Shown: positions 24,406 to 35,312 of the stretch, one piece after another
Layout of the letters: each line of letters begins with the position of its first letter
Numbering within the stretch: the first letter of the stretch is position 1
NCBI GenBank assembly: GCA_020064725.1
Contig: JAGTWJ010000002.1
Location: 186,001-250,000, forward strand
From: Drechslerella dactyloides
Taxonomy: Eukaryota > Ascomycota > Orbiliomycetes > Orbiliales > Orbiliaceae
Direction of reading: 5' to 3'
Length of the DNA: 64,000 nucleotides
Notes under the pieces: model-generated
Databases searched by the model: none
Seen by the model: only the letters and a program-made list of their open reading frames with translations
Told to the model about the DNA's origin: nothing
Translations under genes and position numbers: made by a program

Positions 24406-25247
24406 GATGAATGTTGCGGTTGCATTGCCATTGGCTGGGACGAGACGCATCACCAAAGAAAACAACGACCGAGGCCACGTGATTTTCGGCAACGCAGACT
24501 TGAACAAGAATACAACACCATGACCCGGACGCGTACATTACTACTCTACTATAGGCCCTTACACCCTCGATCTTAGCTTTGAGCTCCAGACAAAGGGTCG
24601 GGTCCCTTTTAGATCTTGTACGAGTGCAAGTAGTCTATTCGACTGGAAGCCTCAACATGTGGATGACGCTACGAATTAAAGTTGCATTGGAGCGGATTTT
24701 GCATGGGTCTGGGTGGTCTTCAGGTCCGCCGCGGAGCGACGCAGGTTTGTGAATCCATATATCCACCATTCGTATTAACGTGGATCTCAGTCCAACAGCT
24801 GGTGGAAAACGTCACGTCGTTCATCACCATATCGGTGCTCCTTGATCTGACGACGCTGACATGTGCGAGCGACACCAATGCCGAACGAGTTCCGAGATGG
24901 AGCCGGACATGACAATTCCTTCGTCTCGCGCTAACAATGCAACAGGACTAAAGTTAAAATTTTGTCAACTGCACTCGGAGATACATGAAAGGGCGAGTGC
25001 TGCAAAAGCGTATATAAGATCTGACAAAAGGCCCTCACCTGCAATTGCCTGGTCCAATACTGTCAATCGTTCACGACAGTTTTCCAATCCTGTCTTCAAT
25101 CCAAATATATATAAAGTCATTAGTCGCTAGGCGTAGATTTTAGTAAGTTGTCAAGTTTCTCCCTCGTGCCTCTAACCTCTAAATCAATGAACTTATGATA
25201 GAATTCGAACATATCGATTCAGCTAACGGCCCGGCTACAGATTCAAG
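24406..25247. other. Divergent intergenic region
   Basis: It separates the small membrane protein (-) from the coiled-coil membrane protein (+) and should hold both promoters. A pyrimidine-rich stretch lies before the plus-strand start. No gene is seen. Confidence 0.4.
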
Positions 25248-27114
25248 ATGGTTGAATGTATTGCCTCCACCGGCGTCGGCTGCGGCGGCTCTAGCGGCAA
25301 TGGCCTCCTACTCTTGCTCTCGTCTTTTTTCTTGTCCTTCCTTGTCGCCGCCTATGTCATCGGCGCATTTGCAGTAACTGCGACACTCGCGGGTATCTCT
25401 TACTGGGCATATTGCCGAGGAAGTACGTATAGAGCCCAGCTCATAGTTACCGCCCTTGGGCACACACGCCGGCGCTTTGACGAATAAAAAATGTCATGAC
25501 TGACCGTATTTCTGTCCGGTAGTGGAAACCTGGCAATGGCTCCTCGCCCGTATGGATGCCATGGAGGCGGGCGACAAGGCTGAGAGCGAGAACCGCTTGA
25601 AGGCTGAAGCTGTGATCAACAACCTCATCGCGAAGGAGCAATCGGACCGCGCGGAAGCCGAGAAGCAGATGTCCAGCAATATCGCCAAGGAGCAAACCGC
25701 CCGAACACTCGCCCAGAGCAAGATCGAAGAGAGCGCCCAACGCGAGCAAACCGCCCGCGCTCTCGCCGAAAAGAAGATCCAAGAGAGCATGATGAAGGAA
25801 GCTGCTGCCCGTAAGATGGCAGAGGACGGCATTCACAAGTCTATGAGCCTGGACAAGGCAGCACAAGACGCAGCCAACCAGCATCTGCAGGACATCATTA
25901 AACAGGAAGCGAAGACTCGTGCCGACGCAGAACAGAGCATCAACCACATCATCCAACAGGAGCAACAGGCGCGCGCCGTCGCCGAGAAGGCCATCAATGA
26001 CAGTGTCAACAGAGAAACCAAGTCCCGCGAGGCTGCCACCAAGGGTCTTCAGGGCGTCCTCCAGGCCGAACAGGCGGCTCGCACCAGCGCCGAAGACGGC
26101 TTGAAGCAAATGGTCGCTCAGGAGGCCGCAGCTCGTGAGGCATCCGCGAAGAACCTCAACAAGCTGGTTTCCGACGAACACACAGCCTTGGTTGCAGAGC
26201 AAGCAGTCCGTCAAGCTTCAGATAAGAGTATGAGTACCCTCATCGCCCAAGGCCAGGCCGATCTCAAGGCTGCCACAACCAGCATCAGCCAGCAGATGGC
26301 CACCCAATCGGCCCAAGAGCAAGCGGCTCTGGTGGCTGCTCAGAAGAGTTTTACCACTCAGCTCTCCAGCCAGGCTGCCAAAGAGCAAGCCGCACTTCTA
26401 GCTGCTCAGAAGAGCTTCACCACCCAGCTCACAAGCCAGGCTGCCCAAGAACAGGCTGCTCTCGCAGCTGCCCAGAAGACCTTTGGCACCCAGCTCTCTA
26501 GCCAGCAAGTTGCCTTCGCCCAGCAGATGAGCGCAGAGCAGGCTGCCCGTGTGGCCGCCGCCCAGCAAGCTGCCGCCCAGCAGGCGGCTCTCGCCAAGCA
26601 GTTCACCAGTCTCAGCAGCCAGGTCACCGCCGACGAATCCTCCTACGCCAAACAATTCGCCGCATCGCAAGCTGCGCAGACCGGCTTCGCCTCCCAGATG
26701 CAGACCATCAGTACCAAGATTACCAGCGAGAAGCAAGCTATGGACGCGATCACCCAGTCGATTCAGAAGCGGCTTGATACCGACGAGAAGAAGATCAGCA
26801 GCGCTGAGAGCCGCCTTGATAAGGACGAGGCGCGACTCGACGCTGAGGAGAAGAAGATTGCCGACGCTGAACAGCGCATGCAGTCTGCTGAGGTCCGTCT
26901 GGCCACTCTCGAGAAGATCAAGGCTAAGCAGAATTACCCCCCTGGCAAACCTATAGACCTGAAGAATGATCCGCAAATGTTGGCGGCTCTCCGGAAGGTC
27001 GGCAATTGTAGCGCTGGGTACAGCTGGCAGCGGAACCAGGCCGGCAACGGCTGGGACTGTACGGGTGGCAGCCACCATGCCAGCGACGCCGATCTGCAGA
27101 AATACCTTACCTAG
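25248..27114 (+). CDS. Membrane protein with shared head exon and long 18-residue-repeat coiled coil
   Basis: Two exons (25248-25422, 25523-27114) give 588 residues. Exon 1 again has 58 codons plus one base: a Cys/Gly-rich start (MVECIASTGVGCGGSSG) and a hydrophobic segment at about residues 20-54. Next comes GMETWQWLLARMDAME, with Trp62 at the same place as in the partner gene. Residues 76-273 are eleven 18-residue helical repeats (pattern xAxEQxARxxAExxIxxx). Residues 322-387 are three near-identical 22-residue repeats. A further helical part follows and the end is a Cys/Trp module (NCSAGYSW, GWDCTGGSHHASDADL). No Pfam family comes to mind. A long, rigid membrane-anchored rod with a small disulfide or metal tip is inferred. 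Confidence 0.8.
25573..26166 (+). repeat. 54-bp degenerate coding repeat (18 residues, eleven units)
   Basis: Successive units begin DKAESE, IAKEQS, IAKEQT, AQREQT, MMKEAA, MSLDKA, IKQEAK, IQQEQQ, VNRETK, LQAEQA and VAQEAA, each exactly 18 residues. DNA identity is low but spacing is exact, so selection acts on the protein period. Confidence 0.8.
26311..26508 (+). repeat. 66-bp coding repeat, three units
   Basis: Three consecutive 22-residue units share the pattern EQAALxAAQKSFTTQLSSQ. They are much closer in sequence than the 18-residue units and so look like a more recent amplification. Confidence 0.85.
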
Positions 27115-27678
27115 TTTCAAAATGTCATTGAGTATATGACTGGGATGTGGTTTTCAAAGCATCGGCGGATCAAGTGGATAATCATGGGCGGGTCGTTGGA
27201 TGGAATTGGTCTGGCAAATTGAACGAATTGGAAAAATGGCGGAGGGACTTGCATGCATTTCTCACTCCAGCTCTGTCGGATTGAATATTTTCATTTGTGA
27301 GATTTACCTGAGGTTACCGGCCCTGTATACTTGTATCTCGATAGCCGGGTACCTAAGCATGCAAGTATGCACGAATACAATCAACGGTAGTTTCAGTGTC
27401 GATCTCGAGGGTGCCGTTTCGCGAACCGAATTAGCGTAGAAGTGAACGATATGTGTGCGGGTAATATATATTCATGAGAAAGTGACATGCGACAACTAGC
27501 TCTAGATTTGCAATTAACTAGAACACGTGCACGGAGGCATCATGATAAGGAATGCGCACCAGTCGTGCACGTGCTCATGCATATATATATAGTACTTACT
27601 GATGCAATATCTATGAATCCGGTAACCGCGGCAATCTTCCCTACACGTAACCGTATTTGAAGCCTCATCCCCAGAATA
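27115..27678. other. Convergent 3' region
   Basis: It lies between the coiled-coil gene (+) and an F-box gene (-). Both 3' UTRs should be here; it has AT-rich stretches (a TA run near 27583). No gene is seen. Confidence 0.45.
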
Positions 27679-28608
27679 TTACCATGTCTCTCCCGGGCTG
27701 ACCGTCAGCACAATCCTACCCACCAGCCTCATGCTCTCATCCTCCTTGATGATGATGCCAAACTGTCTACACTGCCTCGCAAAATCATCATACGCAGCCT
27801 TCTCCCACCATCCAGGACTCCACTTCCGCTCCACGATATCCAACCCGCCCGCAAAATCACCGTACGCATCCTTCAACGTGCCGTCAGCGTTTCTAGGGAA
27901 CTTTGCCGCGCAGGACATGCATTCGAGCTCGAGGCACTGCGTGTACCGCTCTAGTATGAGATCTAGCACCTTTCCGAGTTGAAGGTATTCGCCGTCGGCG
28001 CGCATCATCGCGTATATCGTTGTGGAACACAACCGTGCAATCTGCAGCCAGATGAGTGTTTTCTGCGCTAGCGGGCGCGGGTCGATGACTATGGGACTCG
28101 CCAGCAGAGAGAGGTAGCTACAGTCGTAGAATTTCATTGGTTCGGTTACGGTGCTGTCTGGATAGTATGCAAGAGTGTCGCGGTCGAAGAACCCGATGTT
28201 CTTGCCAGGGTGAACTTTGAGCTGCGGGTCTCCCGTCTTAGGGCATCGACGGTACGCGATGGCGCAGTCCTGGAGGAGGGCGTGACGGCTATGGTCGTAG
28301 GTGGTTGAGAGGCTCGGTATTGGAGTTCCAAAGATAACGGGCTGGAAGGGGTGGTAGCCGCCGGGCGCTTTCTCCAGCGGGAGGATAGCATGGACGGGCT
28401 GATAGAAGGATGGGAGGTGGACGCGGGCCTTGAGGAGATGTCGCCATGATTGACAGACTTGAGAGGCGGAGAGGAGGTGGATCCAATGGTCGAGGCAGTT
28501 GAGGATTTCGGAGTGCAGTTCCAGAGGTAGACACGAGATGTCTGTCTGCGGGGTTGCAGTTGGGATGGACATGGAGGAGACGTGGTCCGTGCTTGGTGCC
28601 TCTGCCAT
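27679..28608 (-). CDS. F-box protein (309 residues)
   Basis: Single exon on the minus strand. I start at MAEAPSTDH; an upstream in-frame start at 28680 adds 24 basic residues. The F-box reads ISCLPLELHSEILNCLDHWI then ASQVCQSWRHLL at about residues 24-62. Further on, HALLQDCAIAYRRCPKTGDP and the closing strand MRLVGRIVLTVSP resemble the other local F-box genes at 42.7, 46.1 and 54.8 kb, so it is probably a distant member of the same expansion. It should link a substrate to Skp1/Cul1; the substrate is unknown. Confidence 0.75.
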   Translation of the reverse strand: MAEAPSTDHVSSMSIPTATPQTDISCLPLELHSEILNCLDHWIHLLSASQVCQSWRHLLKARVHLPSFYQPVHAILPLEKAPGGYHPFQPVIFGTPIPSLSTTYDHSRHALLQDCAIAYRRCPKTGDPQLKVHPGKNIGFFDRDTLAYYPDSTVTEPMKFYDCSYLSLLASPIVIDPRPLAQKTLIWLQIARLCSTTIYAMMRADGEYLQLGKVLDLILERYTQCLELECMSCAAKFPRNADGTLKDAYGDFAGGLDIVERKWSPGWWEKAAYDDFARQCRQFGIIIKEDESMRLVGRIVLTVSPGETW

Positions 28609-31543
28609 TGCGTCTCGGACCCAAGGTTCTCGTCGTCTTTTGATATGCAGCGTCAGATGGATCCGTACATTCGCGCACAAGCAAGTTTAGCTTCTGCCTA
28701 TCGAGGAGTGGGTTGATTGGCCCTTGAAGCGGTCCCTGAAGTTGATCAATATGTCGAAGACGACAAAGCAGCAGACAGCAACCCAGCTCAAATCTAGTTG
28801 CAGTTCATGCTGTTAGTTCAGAGTCTCCTAGTCGGGTAGATAGGTAGTATTTGAGAGATATCTAGGAGAAGCGGAGAAAGGATCCATTCCGAACACCCAC
28901 ATGGCATGAACAACAGCATAGTTCGACAGGACACTGGGAAATTGATAAATGGCCTGGCTCACGTGGACATTCGACGACTAGCTGGAGCCGGATACTCTAA
29001 TCAGACTAAGCAGCTAGCTGTCGATGGTGATACAGCACTAATTTTCGGTCTCCCTCCCTTCCATCCTTCCGGACCCATAGCCTCGAGGCCAGCCGGACCC
29101 AGTCCCAGGAACGAGCTTGAGACATGCATGCGTAGCGCACATTCTTCCCAGCGCCCAGAGCCCCGGCGTTTTTGTTGGTGACCAACGCTGCAGACTGTCG
29201 TGGAAGCCTGCTCAAGTCTGAGTTCAGCTCGCAGCAACATTGTCTTAACATTAAGTTATGATAGGCTGGTCTCTCGTCTTTTCTTACTACTCCAACCCGT
29301 CATTGGAATGAGGCATGCATTTGTGCACTTCGGCAGCAACGTGCAGACGAAGGACAGACGCTGCAGACAGGTTCGGCAGTGGATTGGATCAATTAGCGCC
29401 GCCTATGCTCGAACCGATCAGAAATGTTCCCTTCCAGGTGGTCCTTGCAGATAGTGGAGTCGGCTACTCAACAGTGATGGGTAGGCGCAAGTGCTATTTT
29501 TGTTGTAGAACCTCCATCGGCACCTGCACATACTGCGAATGCATGTCTTTTTCCACCGTCGAATCGAAGTCACGCTCCCCGCCCCGCTTTTGATCGTCTC
29601 ATTCGCCACTGATGAAACCGGTTTGCAGAAATTAGCTGGAGCATAACGTGAGGCACTTCGCTTATGGAGTCGTCGCTTGACGGGAAGGCGATGCGTGGAA
29701 ATCGAAGCCAACCGAAGCCCTATCGATAGCTGATGTATATGTATTCGAAAGCGTCGATGTCTGGAATCAAATTGACGTGACGACCTGCCTCAAAACCTGA
29801 CATGTCTGACAGGTCCCTATCAAAGAGGCAGGTGTCAAAGCGTGTGCAGCCTCGCGATAGAGTGACCTGCAGAGAGTTTCTGCTTCTGGCGTTCTGGGCA
29901 CCAACGGACGAGCAGCCCAGCCAATGGGCGCCCGGACGGAACACCGCTTTGTTCCCTCCAGCCATGGGCATGGATGGCATGGGTGCAGAAATGAGAGGTA
30001 CACCGTTGCACAGCGGGATCTGGCGGACGGCTAATGTCGACAATCGCATTGTTTGCGTCCGAACCCGTGGAGTGGAGACTACTCCCTGCAACCGATAATT
30101 CTCCCACGGCAAAGGCAAACATCCTGATGGTTAAAGACCCGGCCTGAGATGCGGAACGTGACTTGGTGAGCACCCACGATTTGCCCATCCTTAGTCCAAC
30201 GAGCTATGGTATAGCACACTCTCCCAAAGGCCTGGCTGATTGACTGTCGTCGTCGTGATGGATGGTGTGAGTTGAGAGGTAATAACTAGAACCGGATTCT
30301 CTTCCCGATGCCACTGCACTGAGTCGAGTTGACCTGCGTCTCTATGCAGGGATCGTGGACGTATCAATTGAGGACACCAATTTTGCATTCCTTTCCCTTG
30401 TCATCCGCTGCGTCAACAGGGCACACTCCAATCGCCTCCCTCTTGGTCTCGCCGTCGCTGACGACCATACCGAATGCGGGGAAGCGTCGAATCTTGATCT
30501 TTCAACGACCAGCAGGCAGCCTACTAGAGCCAATATGGCTGCCCAAACATCCTGCTGGTGTCCCCATGTCCACAGCAGCTGTTGGCGACACACCATGCTC
30601 ATCAAGCAGCTGTCCGGTTTTCCTCACGAGGGATCAGTGAGAAGACAGGCTGTCTCCGAGACTGCAGGTCATCAAAGCTCTCTTGATATGAGAGAGGGGG
30701 GGGATTGACCACCCGAGGCCACGCTAGGAGGGCGGACATGGCGTATGGACTGCTGTTCTACGTTAGCGTGCGTTCAACAGGTTGTTTGCTCAGGCAAGAG
30801 GGCAGAACAGACCGAGTATATTGCCTGCAGGTCCGATAATTCTGTGATTGGGGTTTAATAATTTTTCCTTTCCTTATACTGAAAGTCTGGAAAGTCCCGT
30901 TAGTGCGCACAGTCTCTTCCTCACTATCGAGCGAGAGGAAAAGTACGCCCGAGTAGACAGAGTTTATTATATGATTGGGGCCCGGGCCACTCTCAGTGCA
31001 GGCTGGAGCGTCGGAGCCTAAAATAAGCTGTCCACCAGTACTTCCTCGAGCTTGATCACGAACCTCTCTCGTCAGCCCACATCGATAGTCGATACATCAC
31101 CGGAGCTAAGCAAGCTAACCTCGCGATCGGTCCCGACTGCAGAATCGGACCTGCAGCGTGGCCTAGGCCAAGCAAGTCTCCCGTCCGTGGAAGTGATTGA
31201 TGCCGTCCGTGGATGCAATCCGGCTCTGTTGCCCTCCTTGACCAAACCGTCGGGACTCGGCCTCATCGCTCGACCGAAGTGACTCGCTGACGTCCGGCAG
31301 GTAAAGCGGCATCCTTTTGCCTGTGTCTTCTGCTGTTCCTGGGTGGCTCTGAGTGTTTTGCGGCGTGCCTTTTAAACGGAAGGACGAGCTGCTCGACCAA
31401 ACTGGCGGGTCCGCATCCGCAACCCGCAAGTTCTCCCAAATCCCGATACTCTGGGTCCCGCAAAATCCCCTCCGCGCGTATTCTAAGGCTGCTCAAGGCC
31501 GCCTGCTCGGTGGGTGCATTGGCGACGCTGCCCTGTCGCCGTG
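28609..31543. other. Long gene-poor stretch
   Basis: Nearly 3 kb without a gene I can support. ORFs such as 29720-30118 (-) and 30355-30708 (+) overlap each other on opposite strands, lack family signals and end in compositionally odd sequence. It should include the promoters of the F-box gene and the methyltransferase. I cannot exclude a broken element. Confidence 0.4.
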
Positions 31544-34191
31544 ATGTCGAGCCCGGCGCCTTCGATCTATCATGACCATCTTCCGGTTGACGTAAGTGCT
31601 CCTTTGCTCCCCTTCCTGCGTTCGCCTCAGGCATCCCATCCGTCATCTCGGCGGGCTATCGACGACGACAACACTGGTGCCGGGAGCCGAGCAGGCGACA
31701 GCACCGCATCGCGCGATCGCAGAGATATCACAAAACACCAGGATCTTAATTCTTAGACTCTCATCGCTGACTTGATTTCCACGATGCTCTTTGACGCCGT
31801 TCCAGAGCGACGAGACCGACTACGACACGTATTTCGACGGCGGGATGTAAGGCGGCCCCCACCACCATTCATTCCTTCCTCACAACGCATCCGATTTGGG
31901 TGGGCACAATGTTATTGTCCCGCGGCGTCGTCGGAAAGCCTCATTGGCACAGCTCGGCTCGCCCAAGCGGCTGCTGCCGTCGTGCCACACTATACTAGCC
32001 CAACCGCATTTCTTCCAACCTGCATGGCCTGTGGTGCATGCTGCTCGCATATCCAGCATTGTGCTAACTTGGTTCCTTTGGCCCGCGATGGTGGCTACAG
32101 CACAAGTACCGCGGCTTCACTGGCGTCCCAAGTCACTGGTACGCACTGCCACTCCGAGCATGAAGTACTCGCTCCCTGCAATCGGAATGCCTGCACCTGC
32201 ATCTCTTCATAATTGGGGGCACCATTCAATGGCTATTGCATGATAGAGCCTCACCCCGGTGAATGGCTATCCATGAGTGGAGATTGGCTGCGGCCACCGT
32301 GCACGGAACGAGTGACTTTGTCCCACACGGTACCCTTGACTTTGACGTGGTCCAGAACCTTGAACCTCTGGCTGACCCACCATCCGCCACGACCTGCTCC
32401 AATAGACTACAGATATGAGAATGGGCGACGATACCATGCCTACCACGCCGGTTCCTATTGGGCGCCTAACGATGAGGTAGGATTTGCCCCGGGGAGAAAT
32501 GTCCGCTGAGACTGGAGAGATCTTAGAAAACCTGCCGTTTGGAATGTTTTGTCGAGTTTTGTTCTCGCTGGAACCAGTCTCTCGGGTCCACCACCCGGAC
32601 GAATCGGCTTGGTCCATAGTCTCGTGTAGAGTGTTGGCTAACGACGCAACTGCAGGCTGCAGCCACCCAGGAAGAGATCTTGTAAGTGGCGCCCTGTTGA
32701 AGCCTTGTACTTCCGTCTACTGTTATTTCGTATAAGCTTCGTGTTATCAAATTCGTTGTTGTTAGACAACTTGGCTTGGCTGATACCCTCCAGCCATCAT
32801 GTCTACCTGATGAGACTTAATGGCAGCTTGTTCCTTGCACCGGTTGATAAGCACGAAAAGCCCAAGGTAAACATATTCGCCGATTGTTACTTCTGTGAGT
32901 ACATGTTCCTGACGATGCAACTCTCTAGAAAATTCTGGATCTCGGCACAGGTAGTGGCAATTGGTGCCTAGATATGGCCCAGTAAGTGTCTTTGCATTTT
33001 TCGAGTCGGCCGATATTATCTATCGAAGCACCATCCCTTCTCCCCTGCAGACCTTCTAGGTAGATGCCTGATATAGTACTGTACCAATGTAGCGCCTTCC
33101 CGGAGACCGAAATCATTGGAAATGATCTATCCCCGATCCAGCCCACATAGTAAGTTTATAACATGACCCACTGTCACAAAAGGGTTCTGGATACCTAGGT
33201 TCTCACCACCACCGTGCAGCGTTCCGCCCAATGTCAGCTTTGAAGTCGACGATTTCAACGATGAGTGGCTCTTCCCCGCGAACAACTTTGACTTTGTTCA
33301 TGGGCGTGCCATGTACGGTAGCGTCAAAGACTGGGATGTTCTTCTGAAACGGGTTTTGAGGTATGATCTGTGGCGTTTTCTGTGACATGGCACCCTGCGC
33401 TAAATCGATGTTTCCTTCTCCACATCTACTAATTCCGATGTTTAGAGTCCTGAAGCCTGGTGGCTGGTGGGAGAACGTCGAGACCACGGTCGAGATTCTT
33501 TGCGATGACGGCAGCGTGCCAGACGACTGCGCTCTCATGCAGTGGGTCAAAATTATGCAAGATGCCTGCGAGAGCTCCGGTGCGACGTTCAGAGTTGCCG
33601 GGCATATGAGGGAGTGGTGCGAGAAGGCCGGCTTTACTGAAATAACGGAACAGGCGTTCAAGGTCCCTATCGGGCCCTGGCCACGAGACAAGCAAGATAA
33701 ACTCGTCGGCAGTTTCAACTTGGCGAATATGCTACAGGCTGTCGAGGGATTTAGCATGCACTTGCTGACTAGATATGGTAACGTACGTATCAACGATGAG
33801 AAACAATTCGGCCCGTATTTTGTACATACAAATGCTGATAACAACCACAGAAGAATCCGAACGAGGTCTACGAACTGATAGAGAAAGTGAGGGCGGATAT
33901 GAAGAACAAGAAATTGCATTCCTACTTCAGACTGTATGTCACCATCCCAACCTTCGAGGCTGGCCCCATTGTTTTGTCCCGCCTTGAGTTCTGTTGCTGA
34001 CCGCCTCGTTTTTGGCCGCTTGCAACAGTTTCGTCTGTTATGCTCGTAAGCCTGAGAAGGAGGAGGCTAGGCCACCTAGTCGGGGCTCGACCATCCATCC
34101 GCAGGGACCGGGCACTGCAGCGCAGTCTGGGGGTGAGACTGAGACCGAATGTGGGTCGATTGCTGAGGAATCAGAGGACCACGACGACTGA
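31544..34191 (+). CDS. LaeA-like SAM-dependent methyltransferase
   Basis: I infer eleven exons: 31544-31591, 31806-31846, 32413-32476, 32656-32681, 32794-32866, 32929-32981, 33093-33149, 33220-33360, 33446-33782, 33851-33933 and 34029-34191; the sum is 1086 nt (361 residues) with all phases matching. The signature order is YENGRRYHAYHAGSYW, HHVYLMRLNGSLFLAP, SAM motif I KILDLGTGSGNW, DLSPIQPTYVPPNVSFEVDD, FDFVHGRAM and VLKPGGWWE. Family knowledge: such proteins are relatives of the secondary-metabolism regulator LaeA; most targets are unknown. The first two exons and the 566-nt intron 2 are less certain. The tail is Pro/Ser/Glu-rich. Confidence 0.8.
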
Positions 34192-35312
34192 TCAGCTGGG
34201 CGTTGTCCAGCCTCATCCCTACGTGTTCATAAGGGTCCCCCTTATCTTTTACGGTTTGTTGCCACGGGTCTGTCGGGTACGAATCTTTTTGCCCCTTCGA
34301 TTACACTCGTCACTATCATCACTATAGGGTGGCATCTTTGATTTTCCCTCTCTTGTCTTTTCTTCTGTTCGTTTTGATCTCTCGAAATTTCGCGTTTACG
34401 AATTCACGACCTGTAAAGCGTGCATCATTTGGGGGTGCTGGCGGAAAACAAAAAGGTGCATGGACGGCGATATCTACAAATACAGTTTATTGTTTTCTCT
34501 TGCCTCTCGAGGGGTTTCCTTACAACTATTCATTTCTTGTAACTGTCCTCACACGCGTATTCAAGATCGTAAGATGTTATCGATCGGTTCATCAATTCGA
34601 ATTGAAATCTTGCAACATATCCCACAAAAGTTAGTCCCAATGCCAGACTTGCCTGGTCGGCCACTGCGAAAGAGGACTAAACTACGACATCGATCCGGCC
34701 TAGCAGCGGAATCGATATACAACTCACATTGACATCTCCGTTGGTCTATGACCATTCCTTTATCACCTGATACATGCAAGGGACGGCGGAAATGCGTTGG
34801 AAGCATGTCGCGTTCCCGGTCTGCGACGGGGCAAGGTGTATTGGCATTGGCCCACCACGGTCCCAGATGAAGTCCTGAACTTTTTCTCAAAAAATTACAC
34901 CCGCGACTAGCTGCCTTCATCGATACTGATCCTTCTCGACTTCATGCAACATCCCGGTGCCTCACTCTCGAGTCCCCTCCGTCAGAATAACACTCGCCTC
35001 TCAAACGGTCAGTCCACAATCGCATTCCCTCGAACGCACCGGGAATCGCATCCCTGTCGCCAGGCTCTTTACGTAATCGGCTAACTGACCAATTCTCGGG
35101 CGGAGAACATCGCCAGACCGCCTAATCTAATCAGATCCGTCTGCAGACTGTTCAGAAAAATCGTAGAATCCGGGAACGAGTAAGTGCGCTTCGAGTTTTG
35201 TAGCTATCGCGCGATATCGCGTCAAGGTCCGGAGGTGCAAGAAGCGGTGCGGCGATACCATGGCGACTAACTTTCGAGGACTAAGCAGGACCGTAACATT
35301 AGCCCCTGCAAA
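34192..35312. other. Intergenic, promoter of Sfh5-like gene
   Basis: About 1.1 kb between two plus-strand genes. It holds T-rich sequence near 34340-34400 and no supported gene. Confidence 0.45.

Noticed and set aside
26398..27120. 240-residue Leu/Gly-rich minus-strand ORF
   Set aside because: Shadow of the coiled-coil gene.
30355..30708. 117-residue plus-strand ORF
   Set aside because: Composition is uneven, opposite-strand ORFs overlap, and no splice partners or motifs were found.
33203..33919. 238-residue minus-strand ORF
   Set aside because: Antisense to the methyltransferase exons, which carry clear family motifs.
28609..35312. Secondary-metabolite cluster around the LaeA-like gene
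   Set aside because: No synthase, P450, transporter or cluster-type regulator is visible nearby; the neighbours are F-box, Sfh5 and RPS8.
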